Shown piece after piece: positions 34,398 through 47,129 of a stretch of 64,000 nucleotides of DNA. Location: the NCBI GenBank assembly GCA_014529385.2, contig CM043969.1, positions 74,632,676 to 74,696,675 of the forward strand, in the 5' to 3' direction. The notes under the pieces are model-generated. The model saw nothing but the letters and a program-made list of their open reading frames with translations, was not told where the DNA came from and made no database searches. Made by a program: the position numbers and the translations under genes. How positions within the stretch are numbered: position 1 is the first letter of the stretch; every line of letters starts with the position of its first letter. This stretch comes from Adiantum capillus-veneris (lineage: Eukaryota; Streptophyta; Polypodiopsida; Polypodiales; Pteridaceae).

Positions 34398-37300
34398 ATG
34401 GCTTACAATAGTAAAGAGAGTGAAATTAATGTTGATAACTTTGATTTTGCTCATGAGCAAGCTACTAATGATGCTTTAATGCTTGTTAACTATCTTGTTT
34501 CTAGGCTTCAACAAGCCATGGGCAATCCATCTCTCCAAAGCAAAGTGCAACGGCAGCTTCGTGCTCACGGGATTCTCCAAGCTCATCACCATGACGAGAG
34601 AACACCTAGGAAGCCTCTTTGTAAGACTACCAAAAGAGGTCTCTCTCCGATTCGGGAAGAAGAAGAGAATCCATACGAAGGGCTCAAGAATTTACTCCTT
34701 GACGATGCATATCCTTCCCAAAGGAGAACTCAAGAGCCTCCACCGAATGAAGGAGAAAGAAGTGAGTCTCCCGCCACCTCGACGAAGATGGCTCCACGAA
34801 GACGGCGGGCTAAACGCTCTCCATCACCACCAAAGCAGAGAAGACCATCACACTCTTCTCCACGCCATAATTCAAAGAGGGATGATAAAAAGCAAGAGAA
34901 GAAAAAGGCAAGAAAGAGGACACCCTCTTCTCCATCTTCTTCATCCTCTTCCTCTTATGAAAGTGATGGTGAAGACAACGAAGATCAAGACAAGAAAAAG
35001 GCGAGAAAGAGGTCACCCTCTTCTCCACCTTCTGAAGAAAGTGATGGTGCAACCTTTGAACCATCAAAAAGAAGAGGCCATAGGAAATCCTATGCCGCGT
35101 GGAAGAGGTCATCCAAGCTGAAGAAGTTCAAAGAGGGAGGAAAGAGCATCTCTTTCCTTACCTATGATGGCACCTTTGGTGCTACAGACAAAGTCTTGGC
35201 CTTTATCCAGCAATTTGATGCGGCGTTTGGAGATGAGGGCTTCATGGCGTCCTCTAAAATATGCCATGTAGCTATGCACTTTCAAAAGTCTGCCAGGCAA
35301 TGGTAGTCTAGCCTACGAGCCAACGGTGAAGCTCCACGAACATGGAAAGCTTTAAGAGCTTCCATTATGAAGTAGTTTTTGGCCACCGATGCCAAAGACA
35401 AAGTACTCACCGAATGGCGAAGCTTAAAGCTCTCTCCCAATGAATCCATCCACAAATATGTAGACAAGTTTTGGGATCTACAACTCAAAGCCACTGTCTT
35501 CAAAAAGTTGGATTTTGGAGAGAAAAAGCAACAATTTTGTGTGGGCTTAACCGAAGAAATGGCGGAGTATGTCAACTCCCAAAGGCCACGTACCATATCG
35601 GCGGTAATACACCATACTATGGTGGCCTCTCGAATCAATTTCCAAACAGGGGCTAAAAGAAATAATAATCCCCCAGAAAACAAGGGTTCCAATGAGCCTA
35701 AGGGGAAGGACAATGTCCAAAAGTCTCCTAAGGGCAACTCCAACAAAGCTAAAGAGAAGGGAGTTTACAAAGGTAAGAACAAACTCTCTCCTGAAGAGCT
35801 TGAGCGTTATCGCAAGGATAACCGGTGTTTCAAGTGCGGCGAACAAGGGCATGCGTACCGCACTTGTCCCCAAAAGAACAACCGCCAAGATCCTCCTAGA
35901 GCTTCCTTGGTTGAAATCCAAGAGGAGGAGACTCACCAAACTCATCACAAAGGATCTCCTCTATGCCATGCTTGGGAAAGGTAAGAGAACATGATGCTTT
36001 TATTCTCTTTGACCTTGGTTCTACTCACAATTTTATATCTATAGAGTTGGCCACCAAGCTAAGCATACAATCCTACGAGATGGGAGATGTCCTACCCGCA
36101 GACAGTGCCTTCAAGGGGCAAGAAGCTTCAGTCACTCCCTTAATTGGGAAATTGAGGCTTCATGTCCAAGGCTATGTGGACAAAGAGGACTTCTTTATCT
36201 CTCCTCTCAAGCATGAGGATGTAATCCTAGCGGCACCATGGTTTGACCGCCTGGCTGTCGATGTTAAATTTCCTGAAAGGAGAATCTCCTTTAAGTTCAG
36301 GGAAAAAGACATGTATATAGATGCTAAGGAAATGGGTAACACTATCCCCATTGTACATACACCAGCTTTCAACAAGTCAATAAAGAGCTCTATTTCCGTG
36401 TACATGATTTTTGTTAAAGATTCTCAAAATGAACATAATGCTTTAGCAAAAGAAAATAAAAGCAACCAAAAAAATTTCGAGTGATCCAATTTTCTCAAGG
36501 GGTTTCAAGATGTTTTTATTGATGACATCCCTTGTGAGCTACCTCCTAAACGAGGTAATGATGACCATGCAATTGAACTTCTTCCAGGAAGTTCACCGCC
36601 TAACAAACCTCTTTATAGAGTTTCTCAAGCTCAACAAGAGGAGATTATGCGGCAAGTGCATGAGTTAGTTGAAAAGGGCATGGTTAGGCGTAGCTCATCT
36701 CCATTTTGTTCACCTGTGCTATTAGTGCAAAAGAAAGACGGCACATATCGTATGTGTGTTGACTATAGAGCACTAAATAGGATCACTATCAAGAATAGGT
36801 TTCCCGTTCCACGCGTAGAAGACCTATTTGATAGTTGATCAAGACATTGTAAAGACCGCATTTCGTACCACATTTGGTCTTTACGTATACATTGTCATGC
36901 CTTTTGGCTTGACCAATGCACCAGCCACATTAAACCGCTTGATGGAGAAGCGTTCAGGCCTCATCGGACCTTCACTGGAGTGTTCTTTGATGATATTATC
37001 ATCTACTCTAATTCATTAGACGAACACAAGAAACACCTCCAGGTAATATTTCAAGTTTTGAGAGAGAATAAACTTTATGTTAATCGAAAGAAAAGTGAAT
37101 TTTTCTTGCAAGAGATTCAGTATTTAGGTCACGTTATCTCTCAAGATGGCATCCAAATGGATCCATCAAAGTTAGAGGTAATAAAAGGATGGCCTAAACC
37201 AAGGAATCTTCATGAACTAAGAAGCTTTATAGGTATGTGTGCATACTATAGACGCTTCATAGAAAAGTTCTCACAAATTGAGGGACCATTACATGACCTA

Positions 37301-39243
37301 ACAAAGAAAAGCGTTAGGTATACATGGTCTGCTAAGGAGAACGATGCTTTTGAAAATCTTAAAGAAAAGCTTATCTCTCAACCTGTGCTTACACTACCGG
37401 ATCTCTCAAAACCATTTGAGGTCCAACGTGATGCTTGTGGTGATTGCCTTGGAGCTATTTTTCTCCAAGAAGGGAACGCTATAGGCTATGAGAGTCGAAG
37501 GCTCGACCCTGTTGAGCAAGCTCTAGGCATATACGAAAAGGAACTCCTTGCAGTTCTACATGCCTTGGGGACTGCTTTCATTCTGCGAACGGATCACCAA
37601 AGTCTTAAGTACTTCATGATGCAAACCAAGCTCTTCGACAAACAAATGAGGTGGGCAAATTCCCTTTCGCAATTTCATTTTCATATTGCTCACATTGCTG
37701 GCAAGCATAATCAAGTAGCTGATGCACTCTCAAGACGGCCGAGAGTGAATGCGGTTTCCATAGCAACTCACAATGATCTATCTTCAATGATAGATGAGTA
37801 CGCTATTGATCCCGATTTTAGAGATGTGATTTCAGCCCTTGCATTAGGGAAGAAATAAGAACCATTTACTTTACAAGATGGTTATCTTCTCTATGGCAAT
37901 AGACTATGCGTTACTAACTCACTACGTGAGAAAGTAATGTATGAATCTCATGCTCCACCTTATGCGGGGCATAGAGGGATTCATTCCACCTTAAAGGGAA
38001 TTGAAACATATTTCTATTGGCCTACCATGAAAGTGAACATACAAGAGTATGTTTCTAAATGTGTGGTATGCCAAAAGACAAAATTTGATAGAGGGAAGCA
38101 ACTTGGATTGCTTCAACCCTTGCCAATCCCTAATTCACCATGGGAGAGCATATCCATGGATTTTATCTTTGGATTGCCTAAGTCTATCCATGGGAATACG
38201 AGAATATGGACGATAGTAGACATGTTCAGTAAACAAGCTCATTTTATACCTGTCAAAAAGACTATCAAAGCCCATCAAATGGCAACCCTCTTCATTTCAC
38301 AAATTTTCAAGTACCATGGCTTGCCAATGTCCATAGTGTCGGATAGAGATCCTAGAATGACCAGTAATTTCTGAAAGGGTCTCTTTGAGAATTTAGGGAC
38401 AAGGCTAAACTTCTCTTCGGCCTATCATCCACAAACAGATGTCCAAAGTGAAATAGCTAACCTAACCATTCTCGATCTACTAAAAGCCTATGTAACGAAA
38501 GTAGATCAAAGATCCCAATGGGAGAAGTACTTACCCTTAGTGGAGTATGCTTACAATTACACTGTACATACTTCCACGGGAAAAGCACCTTTCGAGGTAA
38601 TTGAGGGAAGATCAAAAAGTCCCTTGCTACTTAAGGTACATGGGAAGATCTTCGCTGTAGATGAGTATAGCCGAGACCTACAAGAATCTTTTCAAAAGAT
38701 TAAGGATGCTATCTCTATCTCACAGCAAAGGCAAAAGGCTGCTGCTGACAAGCACAGAAGAGCCCAAGCCTTTAAAGAAAACGATTGGGTCTTGTTAAAG
38801 TTTCCCAAGGCTCGATTAAGGCACATGACGGGCAAGAATCCTACAGGCCACCAAACGTACTATGCTAAACTAGCAAAAAGGTACTATGGTCCCTTCTAGA
38901 TTCTTAGGCCAATCAATGAGATGGACTATCAACTCAAGTTTCCCAATCATTGGCTCGTACACAATGCTTTCCATGTGAGCCTATTAAAGCCTTACAAAGG
39001 AGAGCCACCTCAAGAACCAACTATTGAAGAACCACCGGAGATCGAGGACCAAGAGGAGGTGCTGCAGCCCGAGTCCATTCTCCGACATAAAGACAAGGTT
39101 AATTACTAAGAGGCGGTAAGACTATCCGACGATATCTTATTAAGTTTAAGAATTATCCTTTTGAAGATGCTAGATGGATGCAAGGCATACAATTAAAGGA
39201 TAACCTAAACCTTATCAATGCTTACAATGCTTCCCAAGAGTAA
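34398..39243 (+). pseudogene. Element B gag-pol relic
   Basis: Gag starts at 34398 (MAYNSKESEINVDNFDFAHE). It has an N-terminal domain, a Ser/Arg/Lys-rich linker (34740-35060), a capsid domain (FLTYDGTFGATDKV; HFQKSARQW) and a CCHC knuckle CFKCGEQGHAYRTC (near 35830). Protease (FILFDLGSTHNFIS, near 36000) follows after a 1-nt frameshift at about 35977. RT has [20 protein letters not shown], a deletion at 36836, [16 protein letters not shown] and FFDDIIIYS. RNase H includes AILYEKELLAV-like and LRTDHQSLKYFM blocks. Integrase has an HHCC zinc site (HAPPYAGHRG...CVVCQ), D in SMDFIFGLP, D in VSDRDPRM and YHPQTDVQSEIAN. A chromodomain-like tail (IRRYLIKFKNYPFEDARWMQ) ends at 39243. Stops: 35304, 35373, 36482, 37856, 38372, 38897 and 39107. 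Not functional as it stands. Confidence 0.92.
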
Positions 39244-39600
39244 GCAAATGTACAAACTGTTAAAAACGAACAAAGTTTTTTTGTCTTATAAGACTCTCTT
39301 TTTCTTTATTGTGCACAAAAATGAAGTAGTATGCATGCTTAGATCAAGTTTACGGAGACGACGTCTCCCAAACACCAAGTAGACCTTGTCACTCTACTAT
39401 GGAAGACTGATAGAACTAATGTGCAAACATGCTTGCAGCAGCCTCAGGCTCTCAAGCGCCAAATGGATTAGTCATCCATTGTGAAATGATGTCATAGGGT
39501 AACATAGGGATCCTCTACCCGTTAAGAAAAGGACTCATGAATATGCTTTATCTTCTCTACACCATAGTCGAGGAAGACTATGATTTCAAGAGAGAGGTAA

Positions 39601-41263
39601 TGTCATAATAATCAATATCTAATTCTCCTAAATGATTTTCTCATCTTAAACTGATCATTTAATGTGGGGAAGTGCCAGGGGAGAAAAAGCTAGAATATTG
39701 GTTAAGCTAGTAAACCGGCCACAGTAGGGATCCAAAGGAGGGAAAATAGGGATCCAAAGGGGGGGCCATCTTCAAAAGAGCCATGTGCAAAAATGGGCTA
39801 AAAAGACCCTAAGGTTCAGCCCATTAAGACTTCCAAAATACTAAGGTTCCAAAATTCAAAGGTTGTGTCCAAAGGGTTAAAGCTTAGGATGAATTGGGTG
39901 GTTTGTGTGCTCTCCAAAGTCAACACAACATCCCTACACATGAGGAGGCGAGCCCTAAAGGTAGGGGATGAGAGAAAAAGCCACACACACATAAGCCCTC
40001 TTTACACAAAGGGAATGAAGGACACATGTCAAATGCCTAAGCTAGTTGCTCCCAAAATGTGCTCAATTCCTATTGGATGACCCTTGAAGTGGACCAATGA
40101 GAATTAGGCTAGAGTAAATTTAGCCTAATTAATTTTAAAACACTTAATAAAAAGAACCAATGAAAATTAAGTCTCTTGGATGATTATTGGACAGCTTGAG
40201 AAGGGGTCCAATAGGAATGGAGTAGCCCAATGGGCTACTTAATTCCTATTGGTTAGAATGGGGAAAGATCTAATGGGGATTTAATTCACTTAAATCAATT
40301 AAGTTTAATTGATTAAGCTCTCACAAAAGGGAAAAGGGGGACACGTGTCAGAAGGCTATCACTTATGTGCTTAATAGCCATTGGCTGAGCTTGGCATTGT
40401 CCAATAGGGAGCCTGCAAGAGCAAATAGCAAGGGGGCTCGCCCAAGAGAGAGAGGGGGCTGATTTTTGCAAGGCATTATCACACACACACAATCTCATGT
40501 GTGAAGAAGGAGAAGACTATCTCTTCCCAAGCTTTAATGGAGAGCTCATCACCTACTCCAAGCTTGTGAGATAGAAGCCTACATCGACATACTCTTGGTA
40601 TGTGGATGCAAATCCAACCAAGAGCCAAGCTTCAATGCATGCTCATCTCCTCTACCAAGCTAATTACTAAGCTAAAGCTATGCTAATATGAGTGATTATG
40701 TGAGGAGATGTACATCTTTCTCGTAAGATACACCTTCTTCCTCTCAATCTACTCTCATACCCTGCTAGCTCTCACCATCTTCGAAGGTGTGTGAGGTCTT
40801 GGGTCTGAGAACGGGGATAATTAAAGTTGTGTTTGCTAAGTGTTTTGTTTAGTGCATGAAGCTTTCATCTTCATTGCACTAGCCAGTATTGAAGGAACAC
40901 AAAGAATTGTATTGTACAATGTCTCTCTTGATGGGAGAAACCATAATACAAAGCCTTTTGGAGGGGGGACCGGCTCCAAAAGGCTTTGTATTATTGTACA
41001 ATGTCTCTCTTGATGGGAGAAACAAAGCCTTTTGGAGGGGGGACCGGCTCCATGCAAATCGGGTCCTCAACTATTGTCAATAGCTTAATTTTTCTCTCTT
41101 ATGAAAGTATTGTTGATGCTATCTAACTAGGTGTTATGCTTTTTGTTGCTCTCTCCAACCAAGCACTCTTGTAATTCTCATTAGGAATCTATTCTAATGA
41201 TATGCCCACTATGTTCATGCTAATTTCAACTACACATAAGTTATTAGGCCATTAAATGTTACA
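39601..41263 (+). repeat. Element B 3' LTR with internal duplication
   Basis: It begins directly after a purine stretch (AAGAGAGAGGTAA) and ends ...GTTACA before AAAGG. At about 40950-41050 the block AAAGCCTTTTGGAGGGGGGA...GGCTCC is duplicated, partly inverted (AAAAGGCTTTGTATTATTGT), and is absent from the 5' LTR. Confidence 0.92.
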
Positions 41264-44200
41264 AAAGGTGTTTTTCCTATGGAGGTATGTATAGTGTTAT
41301 TTTAAGCATACTCCACTAAGGGTAAGTACTTCTCCCATTGGGACCTTTGATCTACTTCCGTTACATAGGCTTTTAGTAGATCAAGAATTTTTAGGTTAGC
41401 TATTTCACTTTGGCCATCCGTTTGCGGATGATAGGCCGAAGAGAAGTTTAGCCTTGTCCCTAAATTCTCAAAGAGGCCCTTCCAAAAATTATTGGTCATT
41501 CTAGGATCTCTAACCGACACTATGGACATTGGCAAGCCATGGTACTTGAAGATTTGTGAAATGAAGAGGGTTGCCATTTGATGGGCTTTGATAGTCTTTT
41601 TGACAGGTATCTACTAAACCTATCTACTATCGTTGTCTTTTTGATAGGTTTACTAAACCTATCTACTATCGTCCATATTCTCGTATTCCCATGGGTAGAC
41701 TTAGGTAATCCAAAGATAAAATCCATGGATATGCTCTCCCATGGTGAATTAGGGATTGGCAAAGGTTGAAGCAATCTAGGTTGCTTCCCTCTATCAAAAT
41801 TCATCTTTTGGCATACCACACATTTAAAAACATACTCTTGTATGTTTGCTTTCATGGTAGGCCAGTAGAAATATGTTTCAATCCCTTTTAGGGTAGACTG
41901 AATCCCTCTATGCACTGCATAAGGAGGAGCATGAGATTCATACATTACTTTCTCACGTAGTGAGTTAGTAATGCATAGTCTATTGCCATAGAGAAGATAA
42001 CCATCTTGTAAAGAAAATGGTTCCTCTATCTTCCCTAATGCAAGGGCTGAAATCACATCTCTAAAATTGGGATCAATAGCATACTCATCTATCATAGAAG
42101 ACAGATCATTGTGAATTGCTATGGAAATCGCATTTACTCTCGGCCGTCTTAAGAGTGCATTGGCTACTTGATTATGCTTGCCAACAACGTGAGCAATATG
42201 AAAACGAAATTGCGAAAGAAAATTTACCCACCTCATTTGTTTGTCGGAGAGCTTGGTCTGCATCATGAAGTACTTAAGACTTTGGTGATCCATTCGCAAA
42301 ATGAAAGGAGTCCCCAATAAATACTGCTTCCATGAGTCTAAGGCATGTACAACTGCGAGGAGTTCCTTTTCATATATGCCTAGAGCTTGCTCAATAGGGT
42401 GGAGCCTTCGACTTTCATAGGCTATGGCGTGCCCTTCTTGGAGCAAAACAGCTCGAAGACAATCACCACAAGCATCACATTGGACCTCAAATGGCTTTGA
42501 GAGATCCGACAGTGTAAGCACAAGTTGAAAGGTAAGCTTTTCAAAAGCATTGTTCTCCTTGGTAGACCATGTATACCTAATGTTTTTCTTTGTTAGGTCA
42601 TGTAATGGTCTTGCAATTTGTGAGAACTTTTCTATGAAGCGTATATACTACTATGCACACATATCTATAAAGCTTCTTAGTTCATGAAGATTCCTTGGTT
42701 TAGGCCATCCTTTTATTACCTCTAATTTTGATGGATCCATTTGGATGCCATCTTGAGAGATAATGTAACCTAAATACTGAATCTCTTGTAGGAAAAAATC
42801 ACTTTTCTTTGGATTCACATAAAGTTTATTCTCTCTTAGAACTTGAAATATTACCTAGAGGTGTTGCTTGTGTTCGTCTAATGAATTAGAGTAGATGATG
42901 ATATCATCAAAGAACACTCTAGTAAAGGTTCGATGAGGCCTAATTAGCTTCTCCATCAAGCGGTTGAATGTGGCTGGTGCATGGGTCAAGCCAAAAGACA
43001 TGACAATATGTTCATAAAGACCAAACATAGTGCAAAATGCGGTCTTTACAATGTCTTGATCAACTATCCTTATTTGATGATAGCCAATTTTTAGGTCAAT
43101 CCTACTGAAGTAGGTGGACCCTTGTAGCTTATAGAATAGGTCTTCTACCCGTGGAATGGGAAACCTATTCTTGATAGTGATCCTATTTAGTGCTCTATAG
43201 ATGACACACATACGATATGTACCGTCTTTCTTTTGCACTAATAGCACATGAGAACAAAATGGAGATGAGCTAGGCCTAAACATGCCCTCTCAACTAACTC
43301 ATTCACTTTCCGCATAATCTCCTCTTGTTGAGCTTGAGAAACTCTATAAGGAGGTTTATGAGGCGGTGAACATCCTGGAAGAAGTTCAATTGCATGGTCA
43401 TCATTGCCTCATTTAGGAGGTAGTTCACAAGGGATGTCGTCAATAAAGACATCTTCAAACCCCTTGAGAAAATTGGATAACTCTAATTCCTTGTGAGTGT
43501 GTATATTTTCTTTTGCTACAACATTAGGTTCATTTTGAGAATCTTTGACAAAAATCATATACACGGAAATAGAGCTCTTTATTGACTTATTGAAAGCTTG
43601 CATGTGTACAATGGATATGGTGTTACCCATTTTCTTAGCATCTATGTACATATCTTTTTCCCTGGACCTAAAGTAGATTCTCCTTTGCGATCAAACCATG
43701 GTGCCCCTAGGATTACATCTTCATGCTTGAGAGGAGAGATAAAGAAGTCCAATTTGTCCACATAGCTTTGGACATGGAGCCTCAATTTCCTGATTAAGGG
43801 AGTGATTGAAGCTTCTTGCCCCTTGAAAGCACCATCTACGGGTAGGACATCTCCCATCTCATAGGCTTAGATGCCTAGCTTGGTGGACAACTCTGTGGAT
43901 ATGAAATTCCGAGTAGAACCAGGGTCAAAGAGAATAAAATCATTATGTTCTCTTACCTTTCCCCACACATGGCATAGAGGAGATCCTTTGTGGTGAGTTT
44001 CCTCCTCTTGGATTTCAACCAAGGTAGCTCGAGGAGGCTCATGGCGGTTGTTCTTTTGGGGACAAGCGTGGTACGCATGTCCTTGCTCACCGCACTTGAA
44101 ACAACAATTATCCTTGCGATAACGCTCAAGCTCTTCAAGAGAGAGTTTGTTTTTGCCTTTGTAAACTCCCTTCTCCTTAGCTTTGTTGGAATTGCCCTTA

Positions 44201-45472
44201 GGAGACTTTTGGACATTGTCCTTCCCCTTAGGCTCATTGGAACCCTTGTTTTTTGTGGGCTTAGAATTTACTTTAGCCCCTGTTTGGAAATTGATTCGAG
44301 AAGCCACCATAGTATGGTGTATAACCGTGGATATGGTGCGTGGCCTTTGGGAGTTGACATACTCTACCATTTCTTCAGTTAAGCTCGCACAAAATTGCTT
44401 CTTTTGCTCTCCAAAATCCATCTTTTGGAAGACAGTGGCTTTGAGATATAAATCCCAAAACTTGTCTACATATTTGTCAAGCTTTCCATGTTCATGGAGT
44501 TTCATCATTGGCCCATAGGCTAGACCACCATTTCCTGGCGGACTTTTGAAAGTGCATAGCTACATGGTGTAGCTTAGAGGACTCCATGAAGCCCTCATCT
44601 CCCAACGCCGCATCGAATTGTTGGATAAAGGCCAAGACTTTGTCTGTAGCACCAATAGTGCCATCGTAGGTAAGGAAAGAGATGCTCTTCCCTTCCTCTT
44701 TGAACTTCTTGACCTTGGACAACCTCTTCCACACGGCATAGGATTTCCTATGGCCTCCTCTTCTTTATGGTTCAAAAGTTGCACCATCACTTTCTTCAGA
44801 AGATGAAGAATTTGAGGAAGACGGAGAAGAGGGTGACCGCTTTCTTGCCTTTTTCTTGCCTTGATCTTCTTTGTCTTCACCATCACTTTCATGAGAGGAA
44901 GAAGATGGAGAAGAGGAAGAGGATGAAGAACATGGAGAAGAGGTTTTCTTGTTTCTTGCCTTTTTATTCTCTTGCTTTTTGTCATCCCTCTTTGAATTAT
45001 GGTGTGGAGAAGTGTGCAATGGTATTCTCCGTTTTGAAGGTGATGGAGAGCGTTTAGCCCATCGTCTTTGTGGAGCCATCTCCGTCGAGGTGGCAACAGA
45101 CTCACTTCTTTCTCGTTCCTTTGGTTGGGGCTCTTGAATTCTCCTTTGGGAAGGAGATGCATCATCAAGAAGCAAATTTTTGAGCCCTTCGTATGAATCC
45201 GCTTCTTCTTCCCAAATTGGAGAGAGGCCTCTTTTGGGAGTGTCACAAGGAGGCTTCCTAGGTACGCTCTCGTCATATGAGGTGGGAGTTTGGAGAATCC
45301 CATGAGCACAAAGCTGCCGTTGCACTTCACTTTGGAGGGATGGATTGCCCATGGCTTGTTGAAGCCTAGAAACAAGATAGTCAACAAGGATAGGGGCAGC
45401 ATTAGTAGCTTGCTCATTAGCAAAATGAAAGTTATCAACATTAATTTGACTCTCTTTACTATTTTAAGCCAT
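41264..45472 (-). pseudogene. Element C gag-pol relic, 5' part
   Basis: Read right to left, the start at 45472 (ATG GCT, then a TAA third codon) is followed by VDYLVSRLQQAMGNPSLQSE and a long Ser-rich/basic linker (45150-44765). The capsid (SISFLTYDGTIGATDKV, near 44690) and a knuckle CFKCGEQGHAYHAC (near 44110) come next. The protease DPGSTRNFIS (near 43915) follows. RT retains motif A (STYFSRIDLKIGYHQIR, near 43100) and FFDDIIIYS (near 42905). RNase H (42521 onward) and integrase follow (SMDFIFGLPKS, YHPQTDGQSEIAN), broken by element B just after KTPF. A small duplication (TIVDRF...) lies near 41640. Frameshifts and stops are numerous. C keeps the RT active-site region that B has lost, but cannot encode an intact polyprotein. 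Confidence 0.9.
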
Positions 45473-45880
45473 TCCAATAACCTTTAGGTGTAAACTTTTT
45501 AGGTGTACTTTCGCACTTCAAGCCCTAGAATCTACTCCTCTTCACCCCTTTAGAAAAAGCACTCAACCTACTATATCCGTGGCTCGAATACCATTAATTG
45601 CAAGGAATGGAAGAGAGGGTCTTTCAACAACAAAATAGCACCGGCTCCTATCAAGTTTCTAATAGCTCAATAGTGGTTAAAGCCGTAGCAAGCCCCATAG
45701 GACTCCGCTATTAAGACCATAGCTCTCAGCGGTGATGCCCTGTTATTTGCACGATGGCAGGCACCTTGCAAGGCTGAAAAATCCCTATTCTACTTACTCA
45801 AATGCAATTAATAGTACCAACCATTTATAGCTAGCTTGAGGACCTCCCTTCTTGATTAAAAAAAAAAAGAGAAACCTTGT

Positions 45881-45893
45881 GCTTTAATAGCAA
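45881..45893 (-). other. Eroded primer-binding site of element C
   Basis: The minus strand reads TTGCTATTAAAGC next to the LTR, versus TTGGTATCAGAGC in A and B: three changes, two of which are C-to-T or G-to-A transitions. Confidence 0.85.
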
Positions 45894-47090
45894 TGTAACA
45901 TTTAATGGCCTAGTAACTTGTGTATAGCAGAAAATAGCATGAACATAGTGAGCATTTCATTAAAATAGATTCCTAATGAGAATAACAAGAGTGCTTGGGT
46001 GGAGAGAGCAAAAAAAAGTATAACACCTAGTTAGATAGCATGAACAATACTTCAAAAGAGGGAGAAATTAAGCTATTGACAACAGTTGAGGACCGGATTT
46101 ACATGGAGCCAGCCCCCCCTCCTCCAAAAGGCTTTGTATTATAGGTTTCTCCCATCAAGAGAGATATTTTACAATGCAATTCTTTGTGTTCCTTCAACAC
46201 TAGCTAGTGCAATGAAGATGGAAGATTCAAGCACTAAGTGAAACACTTACAAAACACAACATCAATTCCCTCACGGCCTCAGACCCAAGACCTCACACAC
46301 CTTTGAAGATGGTGAGAGCTAGCGGGGTATGAGAGTAGATTGAGAGGAAGGAGTAGTCTTACAAGAAAGATGTACATCTCCTCTCATAATCACTCATATT
46401 AGCATAGCTTAGCTTAGTAATTAGCATGGTAGAGGAGATGAGCATGCATTGAAGCTTGGCTCTTGGTTGGATTTGCATCACAAAGCCAAGAGTTGTTGGT
46501 GTAAGCCTCGCTTCTCACAAGCTTGGAGTAGGTGATAAGCTTTCCATTACAACTTGAGAAGGAGAGAGAGAGTCTTCTTGCTTCACACATGGAAATATTG
46601 TGAGTTTGTATGCAATAATGCCTTGCGAAAATCATCCCCCTCTCTCTCTTGGTCGACCCCTCTTGCTATTTGCTCATGCTCACACCCTATTGGACCTCTC
46701 AAGGCTTAGCCATTGGAATTTCAAGAGCATAAGTGATAGCTTTATGACATGTGTCTCCCTTTCCCCTTTTGTGAGAGCTTTAGGTAATTAATCAATGCAA
46801 CTAAACTCTCATTGGACCCCTTTGTCTCCTGGCCAATAGGAATCAGGCAAGCCATTGGGTTGCTGAGTGCTCATTGGACCCCTTGGGGGACTGTTCAATA
46901 GTCTTCTAGAGAGCTTAATTCCTACTGGTTCTTTTATTAAGTGTTTTTGAATTAATTAAACTAGATTTACTCTAGCCTTATTCTCATTGGTCCACCTCCA
47001 TGGCCATCCAATAGGATTTGAGTACACCTTGTGGGCATCTGGGCTAGGGAGCTGACATGTGTCACTCTTTCCCTTTGTGTAAAGGAAGTT

Positions 47091-47129
<39 letters not shown>

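Larger units (their letters stand above)
32437..41263 (+). mobile_element. Element B: full-length Ty3 chromovirus retrotransposon nested in C
   Basis: The 5' LTR is 32437-33980 and the 3' LTR is 39601-41263. The element is flanked on both sides by AAAGG (32432-32436 and 41264-41268). Primer-binding site, gag, protease, RT, RNase H, integrase, chromodomain-like tail and polypurine tract occur in canonical Ty3 order. Structure is complete, but every domain carries lesions and the RT has lost its motif A. It lies antisense to C and splits C's integrase coding region. Confidence 0.93.
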
